From the NCBI GenBank assembly GCA_949358305.1, contig OX442320.1, positions 1,180,501 through 1,244,500 of the forward strand: 64,000 nt of DNA, written 5' to 3'. Under the pieces are notes generated by a model. It saw nothing but the letters and a program-made list of their open reading frames with translations. It was not told the origin of the DNA and made no database searches. The stretch is from Strigamia acuminata. Taxonomy: Eukaryota > Arthropoda > Chilopoda > Geophilomorpha > Linotaeniidae. Below, one piece after another: positions 32,189-42,896 of this stretch. The translations under genes and the position numbers were made by a program. Position 1 is the stretch's first letter. The number at the start of each line of letters is the position of its first letter.

Positions 32189-33621
32189 GTCTTTAATTCG
32201 GCAGTAAAAATCATCAATTGGAGCGTTGACGAGATCGCCAAGGAAACGTTAGCACTAACGTCCTTAGGCTTCTCTGCCCCACCTGGACTCGTAACGATTG
32301 ACTTCCTGCAAATGCTGGAGTGGTGTCGACCACCGCACGTCCTACAAGACGTCTTCAATCGGCATCTAATGGCCATATGTCCGCTTTGCAGACAATTGTA
32401 GCAAAGCCGATTCTTTTGCGCAATGGCAGACTTGTCCTCAACGCTAATCTCTTTTTTGCAAAAGGAGTTAGCGTGCCCTTCCTTGCAAAAAATGCAAGTC
32501 GCTTTATCGACTGTCAACTTGGGATTACTCGAGCTCTTTGTCCCTTGAGCCAATGCACAAGTGGACATTGTCCCTTTTCGTTGCTCTTTTTGGTCGCTCT
32601 TATCGACCTTGTCCTTCTTAATGTGAAGGAGATTGGATCCCATAACGTCTTCTACTTGCTCTAGAAGCTTAACTTCTGTGGCAAAAAAGTCCAAAATCGT
32701 CAATAAATTTGAGGATTTGGTTCCATGGGATCTGTAAAACTGAGTGACCATAACCGGCGGGAACTTCCTCAACACGTCAGGTGCTAAAAGAAAGCCCGCT
32801 GTCTGAACAGGAACACTTAACTGCTCAAGCACCCTAATGGTTGCAGACAACTTTGTAAGTTGCGCCTTCACCGCCTTGACAGGGTGTACTTCTGTGATTG
32901 GTTTCAATTCCTTAAGAGACTTGAGCAAAGCTGCTCGTTGCGCTTCGTCGTCCCCGTAACTTCGAATCAATTCACTACGAGCTAAGTCGTAGGATCCATC
33001 CACTTGTCTAAAGGTGGATATTAGCGTTGCTGCTTCACCTGTGCAGAATGACTGCAGGTATTGCAGCTTCTCTACTTCCGAGAGGTCTGAGTTTGTGTGC
33101 ACTGTTGAGTCAAATCGATCCAAAAAGGACTTGAACTCAACAACTTCTCCACCAAACTTTGCTATTTCCAACTTTGGAAGTTTAGCATTGCGATTTCTTC
33201 GCGCTAATTGTGAAAGACTACTTTGTTGTGAAACATTAGTCTGATTCTGGCTTGTATTGGCAGACAACGTCGACGCATTTGCTGTCCAATGCGACACAAA
33301 TCGTTGCGCCACTTGGCTACGGTGCTTCAACACCGCCATAGGCGTGTAATAACCCTCAATCTCCTTAAGGTTGGTCATGTACTGATCTCTGGGTATCAGT
33401 GGTTGCATCAGGTTCAGGTCATCAACCATCTTCTTAATCTGTTCCTCTGCGGCTAAAGCAGTTGCTTCTAGCTCTGCAGGATCGGTAATGGCCTTTGAAT
33501 CCTTCAACAACTCCTCAACTGCGACCCCAACCGTCTCAAATCGAGAGGTCAAAACGTCCAACTCATCCGGCTTAGGAATTGTAACCGGTGCAGGTGAGGT
33601 TCTTCCTGGTGACGTAGACAT
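32189..33621 (-). CDS. BEL/Pao gag of element B (5' part of gag-pol, broken by C)
   Basis: Minus-strand frame from the ATG at 33621 (MSTSPGRTSP) to copia C. It has a helical N-terminal part, a capsid-like region typical of BEL/Pao Gag (LPKLEIAKFGGEVVEFKSFLDRF, the DUF1759-type start, through YLQSFCTGEAATLI), and Cys/His knuckles near the end (CIFCKEGH..FC, CYNCLQSGHMAIRC, CRTCGGRHHSSIC). The last codons before the stop come from C's LTR. In the empty site the frame continues into the protease at 25189. Function: structural protein of the retrotransposon particle. Confidence 0.93.
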
Positions 33622-35687
33622 GCTGATCGCACCTGAAAAGGTTGGAAAGCAAAGACAATTACTACGGTCACCTTACACCAACACACAACACACACGTTAA
33701 ACTTAAGACGAACCTTTAGAATCTGAGTGCTTAAACACCCAAACTCTCTGCTATACAGACAAACTCCAAGAGGATTTCTAATATAATTTGAGTGGTTGAA
33801 TCACAGACTCACTCAAAATCTCAACTAAAACCTTTTTAGAATAAATCCCTAACAATTCTGAGAATGTAAATACTCAGACTGACTAACTCTCTTCTAAAAT
33901 TACAAGTAAACTGCTTCTGTTTACAAATAAATGCTCTAAGAGAATTTAAATAATCCCTGTTCACAAGAATTCCACTAAAAATCATGCAAACTATAGACTA
34001 CTCTAGCTAAATCTGTTGCTCTCCTGCTTATGCAGTTATAGTAGAGCCAAAACTTATTTTATATCACTTAAAATGCAATAGCAAGACTCATATCTCCCCC
34101 AAAAAGGACACAAGTAACAACCCAAAGCAAAACCCATCAAAATCACAAAGAAACAACTGAATGTCATCTTCAAAAACATGGCGAACTGCTGCACATTGCG
34201 TTGTGTCACTTGAACTGGACCCCTGGCATTGATGGTCGCTTCTAGACGATTCTCAGCTGCACAAACTTGAACGGAAATACATGCGGAACCAGCCGCTAAC
34301 TGCACAAACCGTCCTGTTGTCTCAAATCCCCTGAATCGTCTGTGAAGTGGCCAAACTCTAGCTTCACGCACGGTGATCAAACGCGCACGAATCCGGGTCA
34401 CAGGCACCAAAAAACAACTTCCCCTGTTGCAAACAGACATGTCGAACTCGGAAGTCGCGTGGTACATTCATAGGCAACTGTCCTGTTGCGCATCCATGAT
34501 CGTATAGTAGAAATTCCAGCAGCAGAAAGCGTTAGGCCTAGCACTAGGCCTAGTTCTCAAACAGTAGATCAGATGGGAAAAACATCTCAGCTAATGGGCA
34601 AGCAAATGTGTCTTCAAGGAGGAGGAGAGTCAGCTTGGCTCTCTACTCACTCTTCATGTCTGTTGCAAGTGTGCAAGTTAGTCCAAATAAATACTCCATG
34701 TAAATGGAACAAAATAACAAGGAGAACTTTTAATTCTAACCTAACAACCACACTTCATTTTACAACAACTACTACTAAGCCTAACAACAACAAGCGCCTA
34801 GCAACCGTGAACAATGGCGCTAAAAAAATAGGCTTAATTACAAATGACAATTACTCATTATAAATAACTTATTGCCTCCAAAGAGGGCGCTACGTGTCTC
34901 AAACTTAACCCTTTTTACATCAAATTGATAATAAGTAATAAAAGCTTAAACTTAACATCTATTAGAGGCATAAAATACATAAATAAACAAGTATTAACAA
35001 TTCCCATTCTTAGTTTCAGAGGAAAGCCAACTTTCCTTCTCAAAGACAAAAGCCAACCGCTCATCATGCAAGATGGCGGCACAGCAACTTGCTAACAGCT
35101 GTGCAGGCGAACAGGAGCGAGCCAGACAGACTTCCATAGCCGCCCTTGACCAGACATCGACGCAAGGACCTTCCAAACAGCGTGGGGACTCGAACGAGAG
35201 TCCAAACCAAGGCGTATCGACGCCGCTCTAGACACACACGCGGATCCGATGCGTCCAAATGCCGTCAACTGTCACGGGAGCTTTACGCCGCTCGCCACCT
35301 GCTGCCTCACGTCTTGGAAAGTCGCTGACCCCCTAAAACATCAAGCAAAAGGTAAACAACAATCAAATAAAATATGCCTATCTCAAAACAACTCTAATAA
35401 TTCTTAAACTAATACACAGAATTACTAAACCACTAAAACGATCACATCAAAACGACCACAAGTGACCGACAACACATCTCCCGACCAATCCAGGTGCGAC
35501 TGGCAGCATGACGACCGTCAAGGACATCACCAAACAAGACCGCTGGTCAGCCAAACAACCGGACATCTCAGATATGTCTCCAACTTGTGTCAAAAACTAA
35601 AAAGCAAATTAAAAAGTCAAATCTTCTTTTCAGAAGCCAAAACGTGGAAAACTTCTAAATCTTTTTGTTGCGTTCCTGCTCGCAACA
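33622..35687 (-). other. 5' leader and probable 5' LTR of BEL element B
   Basis: About 2 kb upstream of gag. The outer edge is placed at 35687, where the minus strand begins TGTTGCGAGCAGG and J's reading frame resumes. I could not find the inner LTR end or a PBS by eye. Apart from the small membrane-protein-like frame at 34054-34467 I see no gene; the stretch is AT-rich with short homopolymer runs. Confidence 0.5.
34054..34467 (-). CDS. Small ORF with a C-terminal membrane segment, possible envelope-like remnant
   Basis: Minus-strand frame of 137 codons directly after an in-frame stop. It has several cysteines in the middle and near its end a clear hydrophobic span (TFSCFFVILMGFALGCYL) followed by a short Cys-rich tail. 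That layout resembles the membrane anchor of an envelope or other type I membrane protein, and some BEL/Pao elements carry env genes, but here the frame lies upstream of gag rather than downstream of pol. It could be a leftover of an older element, or a chance frame. No family is recognised. Confidence 0.25.
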   Translation of the reverse strand: MYHATSEFDMSVCNRGSCFLVPVTRIRARLITVREARVWPLHRRFRGFETTGRFVQLAAGSACISVQVCAAENRLEATINARGPVQVTQRNVQQFAMFLKMTFSCFFVILMGFALGCYLCPFWGRYESCYCILSDIK

Positions 35688-35688
35688 G

Positions 35689-36171
35689 GCGCGTTATCCA
35701 GGTGATTTCGATTCGGACACCGACGATGGACAGCCGCTGCCACCAGCACGAGCGCGAGAGACGCATGAATTGATGAGAGAATTACGAAATAATGCCACTG
35801 CAAATTTACAAAAAGCTCAAATTAGACATAAACGTTGGTTCGATCGAAAAAGAAGACCACACGATTTCAAACCGAGCGATTTTGTGTCTATTAAAAATCG
35901 ACAATTGTCATCAGCGGACCGACAGTTTGCTGCAGGACTTCGACAGAGGACGGAAGGTGTTTACGTAATCCATAAATTAACCGGGCCCAACACTGTCATT
36001 CTAATGGACAAGGATGGTCGTCGAATGCTGCCGTATAACGTCGTAGAATTGCGTCATTGGTTCAATAATGATGATGATTTAGACCAAACGGACGCAACAA
36101 TGATCGAAAAACATGTTGCTGCGTTTACATCGGAAATTGAAACCATCATCGCTTCATTTTCGATAAAATAA
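35689..36171 (+). pseudogene. Gypsy pol of element J, C-terminal part of integrase
   Basis: About 160 codons remain after BEL element B interrupts the frame on the left. The sequence shows the basic linker (RHKRWFDRKRRP), the beta-barrel-like domain (FKPSDFVSIKN, LRQRTEGVYVIHKLTGPNTVIL) and the terminal LPYNVVELRHW typical of the GPY/F module at the end of Ty3/gypsy integrases. It ends at a normal stop, then 500 bp later the third ORF starts. On its own this piece cannot act as an integrase. Confidence 0.85.
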
Positions 36172-36702
36172 CCTAATTTCTTTTCATTTTATAATTTTAT
36201 TTCTTTCTTTACTTTACCCAACCTTCTTTCCTTCTTGTGTTTATAATTTTCCCTGCTTTAAACCAAATATTTACGGAGGATAGACGCTGAAAATAGTAAG
36301 TAAAGATTAGTTTAGGAATTTGAAATTCATCAATTTAAAATGATGATACGAAAATTTACTAAGTCCAAACTCATGCTTCTTCGAAGTGCGTGATTAAATC
36401 TCGTTCACGCGAGAGGTCCGTGTCATATTTTATGACGAGGCGACCCCGTAGCGAGACCGCGTGTATTAAAGACATGTGAGGGCACGACTTAGCCACATTT
36501 TAATTTGCGTCTGAATAGTCGCGCCTCAAAAAACTTAACAATTACAAAAATTGGATAAATATTGTTAGAAATTGTGCGCCTATCACCCGTAAGTACTTTC
36601 TATCTCACAACAATTCATTTTTAATTGAATATTTTTGTTAAAATAACTTTTTCTTCCTGGAAAATTTCCATTTCTTTTAGTTTCACTTTACGATAACTTA
36701 TT
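36172..36702 (+). promoter_or_regulatory. Spacer with a 5'-UTR intron upstream of ORF3 of J
   Basis: No coding capacity. A good splice donor (CCC/GTAAGTAC at 36589) and acceptor (TTTCTTTTAG at 36680) define a 92-bp intron just before the ORF3 ATG at 36703. The donor may serve a subgenomic ORF3 transcript; an upstream promoter is not clear by eye. Confidence 0.5.
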
Positions 36703-39567
36703 ATGGCGTCCTACGATCCAAAAGTAACAATTACGATCCCAAAACCAACTCAAAAAGGCTATCCAAAGTACCTGCCGATGCCACCAATCGAAGCGTCGGG
36801 CGAAGGACTGGTGCCACGCTTTCATCCTGACCACCCGAATGATCAAAGCTTTCCTAACTATGAACTGTGTCCAGTCTGTAGCGGTACAGGATTTGAGATT
36901 TATCAATTGCGGGCGCCACGAGAATGCCGAGCGTGTCGGGGCGGCGGTGACTTGCGTCGTTGCAAATTCCGGAAATGGATGCGCCTTATGTTCGCGTATG
37001 TACTTGGTTATGAGTCGATAGATAAAACTTCGTTGGCAGGAGTGGATTTTCCGCCGCCAAGGATTCCGTTCGGCAGTGCGAGCGCCATCGCTCGTTTTCG
37101 TCATGCGCACGCATCATATTTGGCACGCATAAAACAATTAGCGAAGGAGAAAGGAATCCGGCCGTTGACTTGGAAATATCCGGAGGGAGCATACATAATA
37201 GCTGGTGAACAGCCTGCCGAACTTCCGGACCAGTTTGTGACGCCTGAAGGAAAAACCTACGACGTAGAATCGGGCCTGGAACTGTGTTTGACGGCGCCTA
37301 GTGTAATCGCGGATGCGAAAAGAGCGTATTCGGAGCCGGAGAGAGTTGCAGCCGATTTGCCATTTCAACATTCAAATCTGCGTCCACGACATACGTACGA
37401 GGAGCGGAGCACGCACCGTTTGAAGGAATACACGCAGAAAGTAACAAAGAGGATTGGAGCGGAGGTGAACCGGGACACTCACTTCGTGACGGGACGATCC
37501 AGACCAACATTGAACGCGTCTTCGATTATAGTCGAGGAAAATGGAGCGGTTGGAGGAGCGCCTGCCGCCTTGCCCGTCGTTGAACCAACAGAAGAACTTT
37601 CGTTGGGCGATCAAGTGATTAAAAAGGTAAAGAAGAATGAAGAAAACAGAAGAGAGAGAGAGAAAATTAGTAATATCAACACGATGTCGACCCCGATCAT
37701 CAAAACGGAATCGAATGTGACGGCGGCAGAGGCAAAGTCAACCAACGTTACAACGGTGACCACTGCTGCGCCAATCGTCATTCCTTATTTTTATGTCGTA
37801 AAAAACAAATCATCTTCGATTGAGACGTCCGAATCGAGCCAAGCTGCCCGACCTATCGATGCCACCACTGTGACTCAATCAAATGTGACGCCCAAGATGA
37901 TGACTTCAGTCGCTGCGACATCGGTGCCGATTACGTACTCCAAAATTGCAACTTCAAACACACAAATGGACACAATTGCTGATTTTAACAAAAAACTAAT
38001 TAAAGCTGATTTTTCCCCACAGGTTGACCGAGATATTAAGGCGTTGCTAAACTTCACACCGTCTTCATCCATCGCGAATATCGCTGCTGAAATTGCGAGA
38101 GATGCGGAGGAGTGCGCAAAGATCCACGACGTCAAGAAATTGGAGAACAAGATTTCTAATCCAATTGCTAAAGCCATTTCTGCTGTTTCGAGCGGATCGA
38201 CGTCATCGGAGGGATGCGCATCTCTGAAGCCACGTTATCTCCAGGGATTCGACCGAAATGGATGTACGATGCGCCCAGACCGTATCTTCACCCAGATGTC
38301 CGAAATATTCCGGCGCCATGAGCTTGAGATTCTGTACCCCATGGAGAACAGGGGCCAAGGACGAATCAACCTGAGATCTGAGGGATGGAAGGAACTTTTC
38401 AAGATGTCAATTAACCTGGATTTCAACGTTAGCGCCTCGGACTTCAAGACGGTCGTCGGAACGATTTTCGGACGCCTCGGAAGCATCGCAAAGGAAATTG
38501 AAGCGAAAATGACAAAAGACTGTACCGGAGACGAACATGCGGTGCAGCACCTCATTGTGCACGCCGTGCACTTTAATTTAAAAGAAATCATCACCCAAAT
38601 GCATCAGAGTCGTCGTGACGCTGTCAAACGATTTCGAGAGGCCGACGCGCTCAGGGAGGCCCAGAGACTTGAGGACGAGAAAAATGCGCCCGCTAAGCCA
38701 CCACTGGACCCGGAGTTGATCATGACGGAGGATGAAATTAAGAACTTTTCAGAAAAGATCCTCATCGAGTTGGCGCCTGAAAAATTGGTGCAACAATTTG
38801 AGGATGCAGTTGCCGAAAATCCGAAATTGGCAGATCCTCGGACCAAATACTCATTCCGATACGACCCCGTAATCGTGGCGGACACAGGAATACTCGCCTC
38901 GGAGTTATCATCGGATGTGGATTATTCAATGTCGGATGTTGAGTCGCTTCGCGAGTCAACGGGCGACGAGGAGAACCACAAAGCATTCCTGGCGGCGCGA
39001 GAACACAACAAAATTGAAGTAATTCAGGTCGACGAGCCTTTCAGACTTCCTGGAGTTGGACGGGCCGGTGCAAAAGCTGGACGTCGATCGCCATTGATGT
39101 CGAGGATGCCAAAAATGATTTTGACACCGCCGAAGGAGAGTGACGACAATACAAGCGAGGTTGTCACACGTGAGAGTTTGCGCGAACCGGTCGAACCGAA
39201 GCTTAAGGAGAAGCGTCTCGTGGAGCCAACTTGCGCATTGGCAATCATGGAGGAGATTATCCCGATTGATGATATTTTCTACTCATTGCCGTGGGAGCCC
39301 AAAATCGAATTGGTCGTGGATTGGAATATTCTGACGCGCCTTTTCGAAACGATCATCTTTTCGGACTTGCAACTTGACCACAGCGCGGGCGAAAAATTGT
39401 TGTCCCTCATTAAACAATATTATGTTGGACATTTCCTTTACCGAGTGAACAGAATTAGCCAAAAGTGTTACGCGACTTCTAAACAGCAGGTGAGAGTGAT
39501 CCTCGTGAAAACAGCGCTTAGACTGGTCTATTATGTGATGGACGGTCAGGGCGCGTCTGCATTTTAA
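36703..39567 (+). CDS. Third ORF of gypsy J, Cys-rich N-terminus, unknown function
   Basis: 954 codons from the ATG at 36703, downstream of pol and upstream of the 3' LTR, where an env or accessory gene would lie. I do not recognise the family. Residues about 56-90 hold paired cysteine motifs, CPVCSGTGF and CRACRGGGDLRRC, resembling zinc-binding pairs of DnaJ-type or zinc-ribbon modules. Residues 210-420 are Ser/Thr/Val-rich and probably disordered. The second half is charged and helical (NLKEIITQMHQSRRDAVKRF, EAQRLEDEKNAP) and the last 70 residues look folded and hydrophobic (LLSLIKQYYVGHFLYRV). No signal peptide or obvious membrane span, so it does not look like an envelope. Gypsy I has a Cys-rich spliced ORF at the same place. 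Confidence 0.8.
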   Translation: MASYDPKVTITIPKPTQKGYPKYLPMPPIEASGEGLVPRFHPDHPNDQSFPNYELCPVCSGTGFEIYQLRAPRECRACRGGGDLRRCKFRKWMRLMFAYVLGYESIDKTSLAGVDFPPPRIPFGSASAIARFRHAHASYLARIKQLAKEKGIRPLTWKYPEGAYIIAGEQPAELPDQFVTPEGKTYDVESGLELCLTAPSVIADAKRAYSEPERVAADLPFQHSNLRPRHTYEERSTHRLKEYTQKVTKRIGAEVNRDTHFVTGRSRPTLNASSIIVEENGAVGGAPAALPVVEPTEELSLGDQVIKKVKKNEENRREREKISNINTMSTPIIKTESNVTAAEAKSTNVTTVTTAAPIVIPYFYVVKNKSSSIETSESSQAARPIDATTVTQSNVTPKMMTSVAATSVPITYSKIATSNTQMDTIADFNKKLIKADFSPQVDRDIKALLNFTPSSSIANIAAEIARDAEECAKIHDVKKLENKISNPIAKAISAVSSGSTSSEGCASLKPRYLQGFDRNGCTMRPDRIFTQMSEIFRRHELEILYPMENRGQGRINLRSEGWKELFKMSINLDFNVSASDFKTVVGTIFGRLGSIAKEIEAKMTKDCTGDEHAVQHLIVHAVHFNLKEIITQMHQSRRDAVKRFREADALREAQRLEDEKNAPAKPPLDPELIMTEDEIKNFSEKILIELAPEKLVQQFEDAVAENPKLADPRTKYSFRYDPVIVADTGILASELSSDVDYSMSDVESLRESTGDEENHKAFLAAREHNKIEVIQVDEPFRLPGVGRAGAKAGRRSPLMSRMPKMILTPPKESDDNTSEVVTRESLREPVEPKLKEKRLVEPTCALAIMEEIIPIDDIFYSLPWEPKIELVVDWNILTRLFETIIFSDLQLDHSAGEKLLSLIKQYYVGHFLYRVNRISQKCYATSKQQVRVILVKTALRLVYYVMDGQGASAF

Positions 39568-40399
39568 GAAAATAAAACTCATGGATTGACTTCAAGAACC
39601 TACAGTGACTTTGCGCCTTCTAAAAACCCATATACGAACTGTTGTGTGTGTGGACTTATTGTGATAATTGTGATACAAACAATGAGTGTTATAATTGTTT
39701 AAAATGTGATTGTTATGCGCCTCGATGAAGATTTTTTACGTAAAATTCCGTGAAAATCCAAACGCCTACGAAAGAAGATAATATTCGTTTGCGAACTTTT
39801 TATTTTTTGATATTTATATTTTACTAATCATTTTTGCTAATCGTTTTCATTAACCATTTGTGATCATTGAAATTTTGCTATCTTTATATTGTGATAATTG
39901 ACGCCAAATCAGCGCCTAATCAATATTTTTATTTGCTAATAATTTACATTTTTATAGAAATTTTGCCACCCATAGGTATTGTTAATTAATCTTGAGATAT
40001 TTAATCCTCTAGTCATAACAAAAAATATCATTGTTAATTCCAAGTGTTATCAAATAATTCCACAAATTTTATTATTTTATATAGAATTTAGTCGCGATTA
40101 GCGCCTAAACGTCTATTGATTTTGTTAATTTTTAATCAAACGATTTTTTACAATATTCCTCTCCTAAACCCATTTGTTTGTGTTTGTTTGTTCTTGTCTG
40201 TAATTGCGCCAAGTTGTGCGCCTGTTGCGTCTGTCCAAATAAATCCCTACCTTTGTTATGTGTTTATTATGAGATTAATGTTGTTGATTCATTATTTTTA
40301 TTTATTTATATGTTCAAATTTTTATCAATCATGTTTGTTAACTCCATTTAGATGTTGATTATATAGAAACCATATAATAAACATCTAGGTGGGGGGGAA
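39568..40399 (+). other. 3' untranslated region and polypurine tract of gypsy J
   Basis: Very AT-rich 0.8-kb stretch without a gene, ending in the G-rich polypurine tract CTAGGTGGGGGGGAA at 40385-40399, which abuts the LTR. Confidence 0.7.
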
Positions 40400-42298
40400 T
40401 GTCACGGTCCTGACTTTGAGCAGTAGAAATTTTCAAAATTTTAAGCGCATTTTGCGCCTTTTCCCTAGTTTTTCCCAATTTTATTGAGAAATTGTTTTAA
40501 TTCCTTTAATTTATTTTATTTTTCCCAAATCTAAATTTATTATTTTATTTTATATTATTTTCCTTATTTTTGACATTTATCTTTGATTTGGCCTGGTTTT
40601 AATCACCCCATCCAGACAATTCATGAGAATTCTGCGATAAGTTGATATAATCGCGCTCTAAATTTACATATTTCACCCCTGATCGCCTGTTTTCTGCCCA
40701 GTCCCCATTGGGAATTGACTTGGCCTTTGACATGTGATCAGAGGTGACTTGTTCTGTCAAGACAACTTGGACAGAGAGAATAATTTTCGCCTTCGACTAG
40801 ACAACAGCTCCTGTCTCAACTGGGAGATTTCCAAGTGCGATTTATGTTGCGTCTCAACGCATACGGTCATTATGCAGCCCGAATTCTCATGTTAGTCTAA
40901 CTAACCACAACCTTTATTATTTGCCCATTATTTGCGTACAAATTACTGGAAAAACGGCGTATTCGACGGTCTTAATTCGTCAATACATTTTATGCCACGA
41001 CTGTGACTTCCTCTTCAGCCTAGACATTTTGAACTCATACTCGTCTCAATTGCGTATTCATTTCATTATCGACGGTTCGACGACGTTGTCTGCGGTTTGG
41101 TACCTGTTTGCGCGTTCACCCAACGTTTGCGCGTGTCCAGGAGAAGAAATATACTCTTCGTAAGTACGCCTAGCATATGACGACATTTTCCCTAGTGAAG
41201 AGCGATATTTTGGTCTTAAATTCGAAGTATCAACGTTCGCCATTTTGTACGGCGCCCGAATTGAATCCTGCACCCATAAAATACAGATTTCACGAATAGA
41301 CGCTGTCTTAACCTAGCTACCACCCCCGGCAAAGTTTTAAGAGTTGCAGCGCCTGCGAACCTAAATTTTCTGGTTATTACCAGTGTTGGGCACGGTACAG
41401 TACCGGTACCGGCGGTACAGTACCGCCGGTACCGGTACTGTACCGCAGCCCTGTACCGCGGTACTTTTGTAGCCCACGGAAGTAACGCGTAATTGTACCG
41501 CGGTACTTTCTGTGGAAACAGCAAGTACCGGGTACTTGTACCGCGGTACTTTTTGCGCCAAGCAGTACCGGTACCGTGAATTTGCGGTACTCTCGCGGTA
41601 CACGGGAAAACGCGAGAAAACACGAGATTTTTGTGTTTTTTCCCGTTTTCCAGTTTAAAGTTAAAATTTTGATTTTTACATTGTTTACACTCATTCAAAT
41701 TGAGTGGAAACAATAATTATTACTAATGATAATGATGTAAAACGAATTACTAATTTAGTAATTCGCCAAGTACGCGAAAAAAGAGTGCGCAGACGACTGT
41801 GTATCGTTCTGCTCAAATTCGACGGCAATCGTTAGCAACGTGTGCCACGCGTTATGGCCTGGCTTCGGCGCCTGCACACTTTTTTTTTGCGTACTTGGCG
41901 AATTACTAAATTAGTAATTCGTTTTACATCATTATCATTAGTAATAATTATTGTTTCCACTCAATTTGAATGAGTGTAAACAATGTAAAATCAAAATTTT
42001 AACTTTAAACTGGAAAACGGGAAAAAACACAAAAATCTCGTGTTTTCTCGCGTTTTCCCGTGTACCGCGAGATGTACCGCAAAATCCCGGTACCGGTACT
42101 GTACCGGGATCGCGGTACTTTTTGTTGAAGCGGCCTGTACCGCGTACCGGGACCGCGGTACTTTTGTTGAAGCGGCCTGTACCGCGTACTTGTAACGCGG
42201 TACGTGTTGGGAGTACCGTGCCCAACACTGGTTATTACAATCCCTGGAAATTCTTAAATTTCCGAAACCATTGTTAAAAAGTCGACTACGACGTGACA
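40400..42298 (+). repeat. 3' LTR of gypsy J with a hAT MITE inside
   Basis: Begins TGTCACGG after the polypurine tract and ends CGACGTGACA at 42298, giving the inverted ends TGTCAC/GTGACA. The span is 1899 bp, of which 858 are a MITE plus its duplication, so the native LTR is 1041 bp. The right end is supported by the Polinton reading frame starting at the next base. The 5' LTR is not in the window. Confidence 0.85.
41381..42230. mobile_element. hAT-type fold-back MITE
   Basis: 850-bp element with inverted ends CAGTGTTGGGCACGGTAC, like the CAGTGTTGGG ends common in hAT transposons, flanked by the perfect 8-bp duplication GTTATTAC (41373-41380 and 42231-42238). Arms of roughly 360 bp are near-perfect inverted copies around a short centre (about 41775-41880). 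The outer parts of the arms are degenerate arrays of GGTACC/CGCGGTAC blocks. It codes for nothing; the frames crossing it are artefacts of palindromic sequence. Confidence 0.93.
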
Positions 42299-42896
42299 AG
42301 TCTTTAGTATCAAATCTGATTCCAAACACACGGTCTATATTACCCGCATTTGCAGAATAATAACTTATAAAAGATTGCAGATACGTGTCTTCCGGATTTG
42401 TTTCTTTCTTTTTCCATTCGAGACTTCTACGTACTTCCGTGCGATATTTATCAGAAACATCATCAGCATCAGCATCGTCACCAAGATTTGCTTCTTCTTC
42501 TTCCACACTTCGAAGTGATGTATTGTTCTCTTCATCGTGATCAACTAAACTTTGAGGAGTTCCACGATGACTAGAGGACAAGCTTTGGCGTAAGAACTGT
42601 CTTTTAATGGATGCATTTTCCCAATTTCTGACGGGTGTCTCTATATCCATTTTTGACATTGTCTTCTCAGGCTCGCTTTTAACGGTAGTGGAAGGTGACG
42701 GTTTGAAAGACATGGGTTGGGGTGGAGATACTTGCTGCTGCTGCGGCAGGCTATGCAATGCGGCAGTTACCGGTTTGAAGAATGCACCGAGCGCTTCATC
42801 TTCGGATTCTCTGTTTAACTTATCTTGCAGAAACTTTTTTTTCAAGCTCTGTTTTAATTTCTCGTAATTTCCACGCTGTTGTTTATTCATGTTCAT
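42299..42896 (-). CDS. Polinton ORF next to the ATPase, truncated by gypsy J
   Basis: Minus-strand frame starting MNMNKQQRGN, with 199 codons before J's LTR interrupts it. The charged helical start followed by a motif of the type (D/E)EALGAFFKPV, a disordered middle, and a C-terminal segment with SNxxxDRVFGIR matches the layout of the uncharacterised ORF often found beside the ATPase in insect and other Polintons; I recall this pattern but cannot run a search. The final conserved segment of that family is missing because of the J insertion. The start overlaps the ATPase stop by 14 bp. Confidence 0.65.

Larger units (their letters stand above)
23655..35687 (-). mobile_element. BEL/Pao element B, partial, split by copia C and cut by copia D
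   Basis: Minus-strand BEL/Pao retrotransposon. From right to left: a probable 5' LTR starting TGTTGCG at 35687, leader, gag-pol (33621 down to 32189), copia C (25195-32183, TSD ATTTC), then gag-pol resuming at 25189 and running to 23655, where copia D begins. The rest of RT, RNase H, integrase and the 3' LTR would lie left of the window. It interrupts the integrase of gypsy J: J's coding frame resumes at 35689. The LTR boundary is inferred from the TG start and the J frame because the second LTR is not in view. Confidence 0.85.
35688..42298 (+). mobile_element. Gypsy element J, 3' part
   Basis: Plus-strand Ty3/gypsy element. Visible: the C-terminal part of integrase (35689-36171), a spliced third ORF (36703-39567), a polypurine tract and the 3' LTR (40400-42298). 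Its 5' part lies beyond BEL element B, outside the window. It is inserted in a Polinton: the Polinton frame at 42896 runs straight into J's LTR end at 42298. The expected target duplication begins AGTCT at 42299, with its partner off the window. Confidence 0.88.

Noticed and set aside
41991-42298. Extension of the Polinton ORF to 301 codons through J's LTR and the MITE
   Set aside because: The Polinton sequence ends at 42299. The remaining codons are LTR and MITE sequence read by chance.
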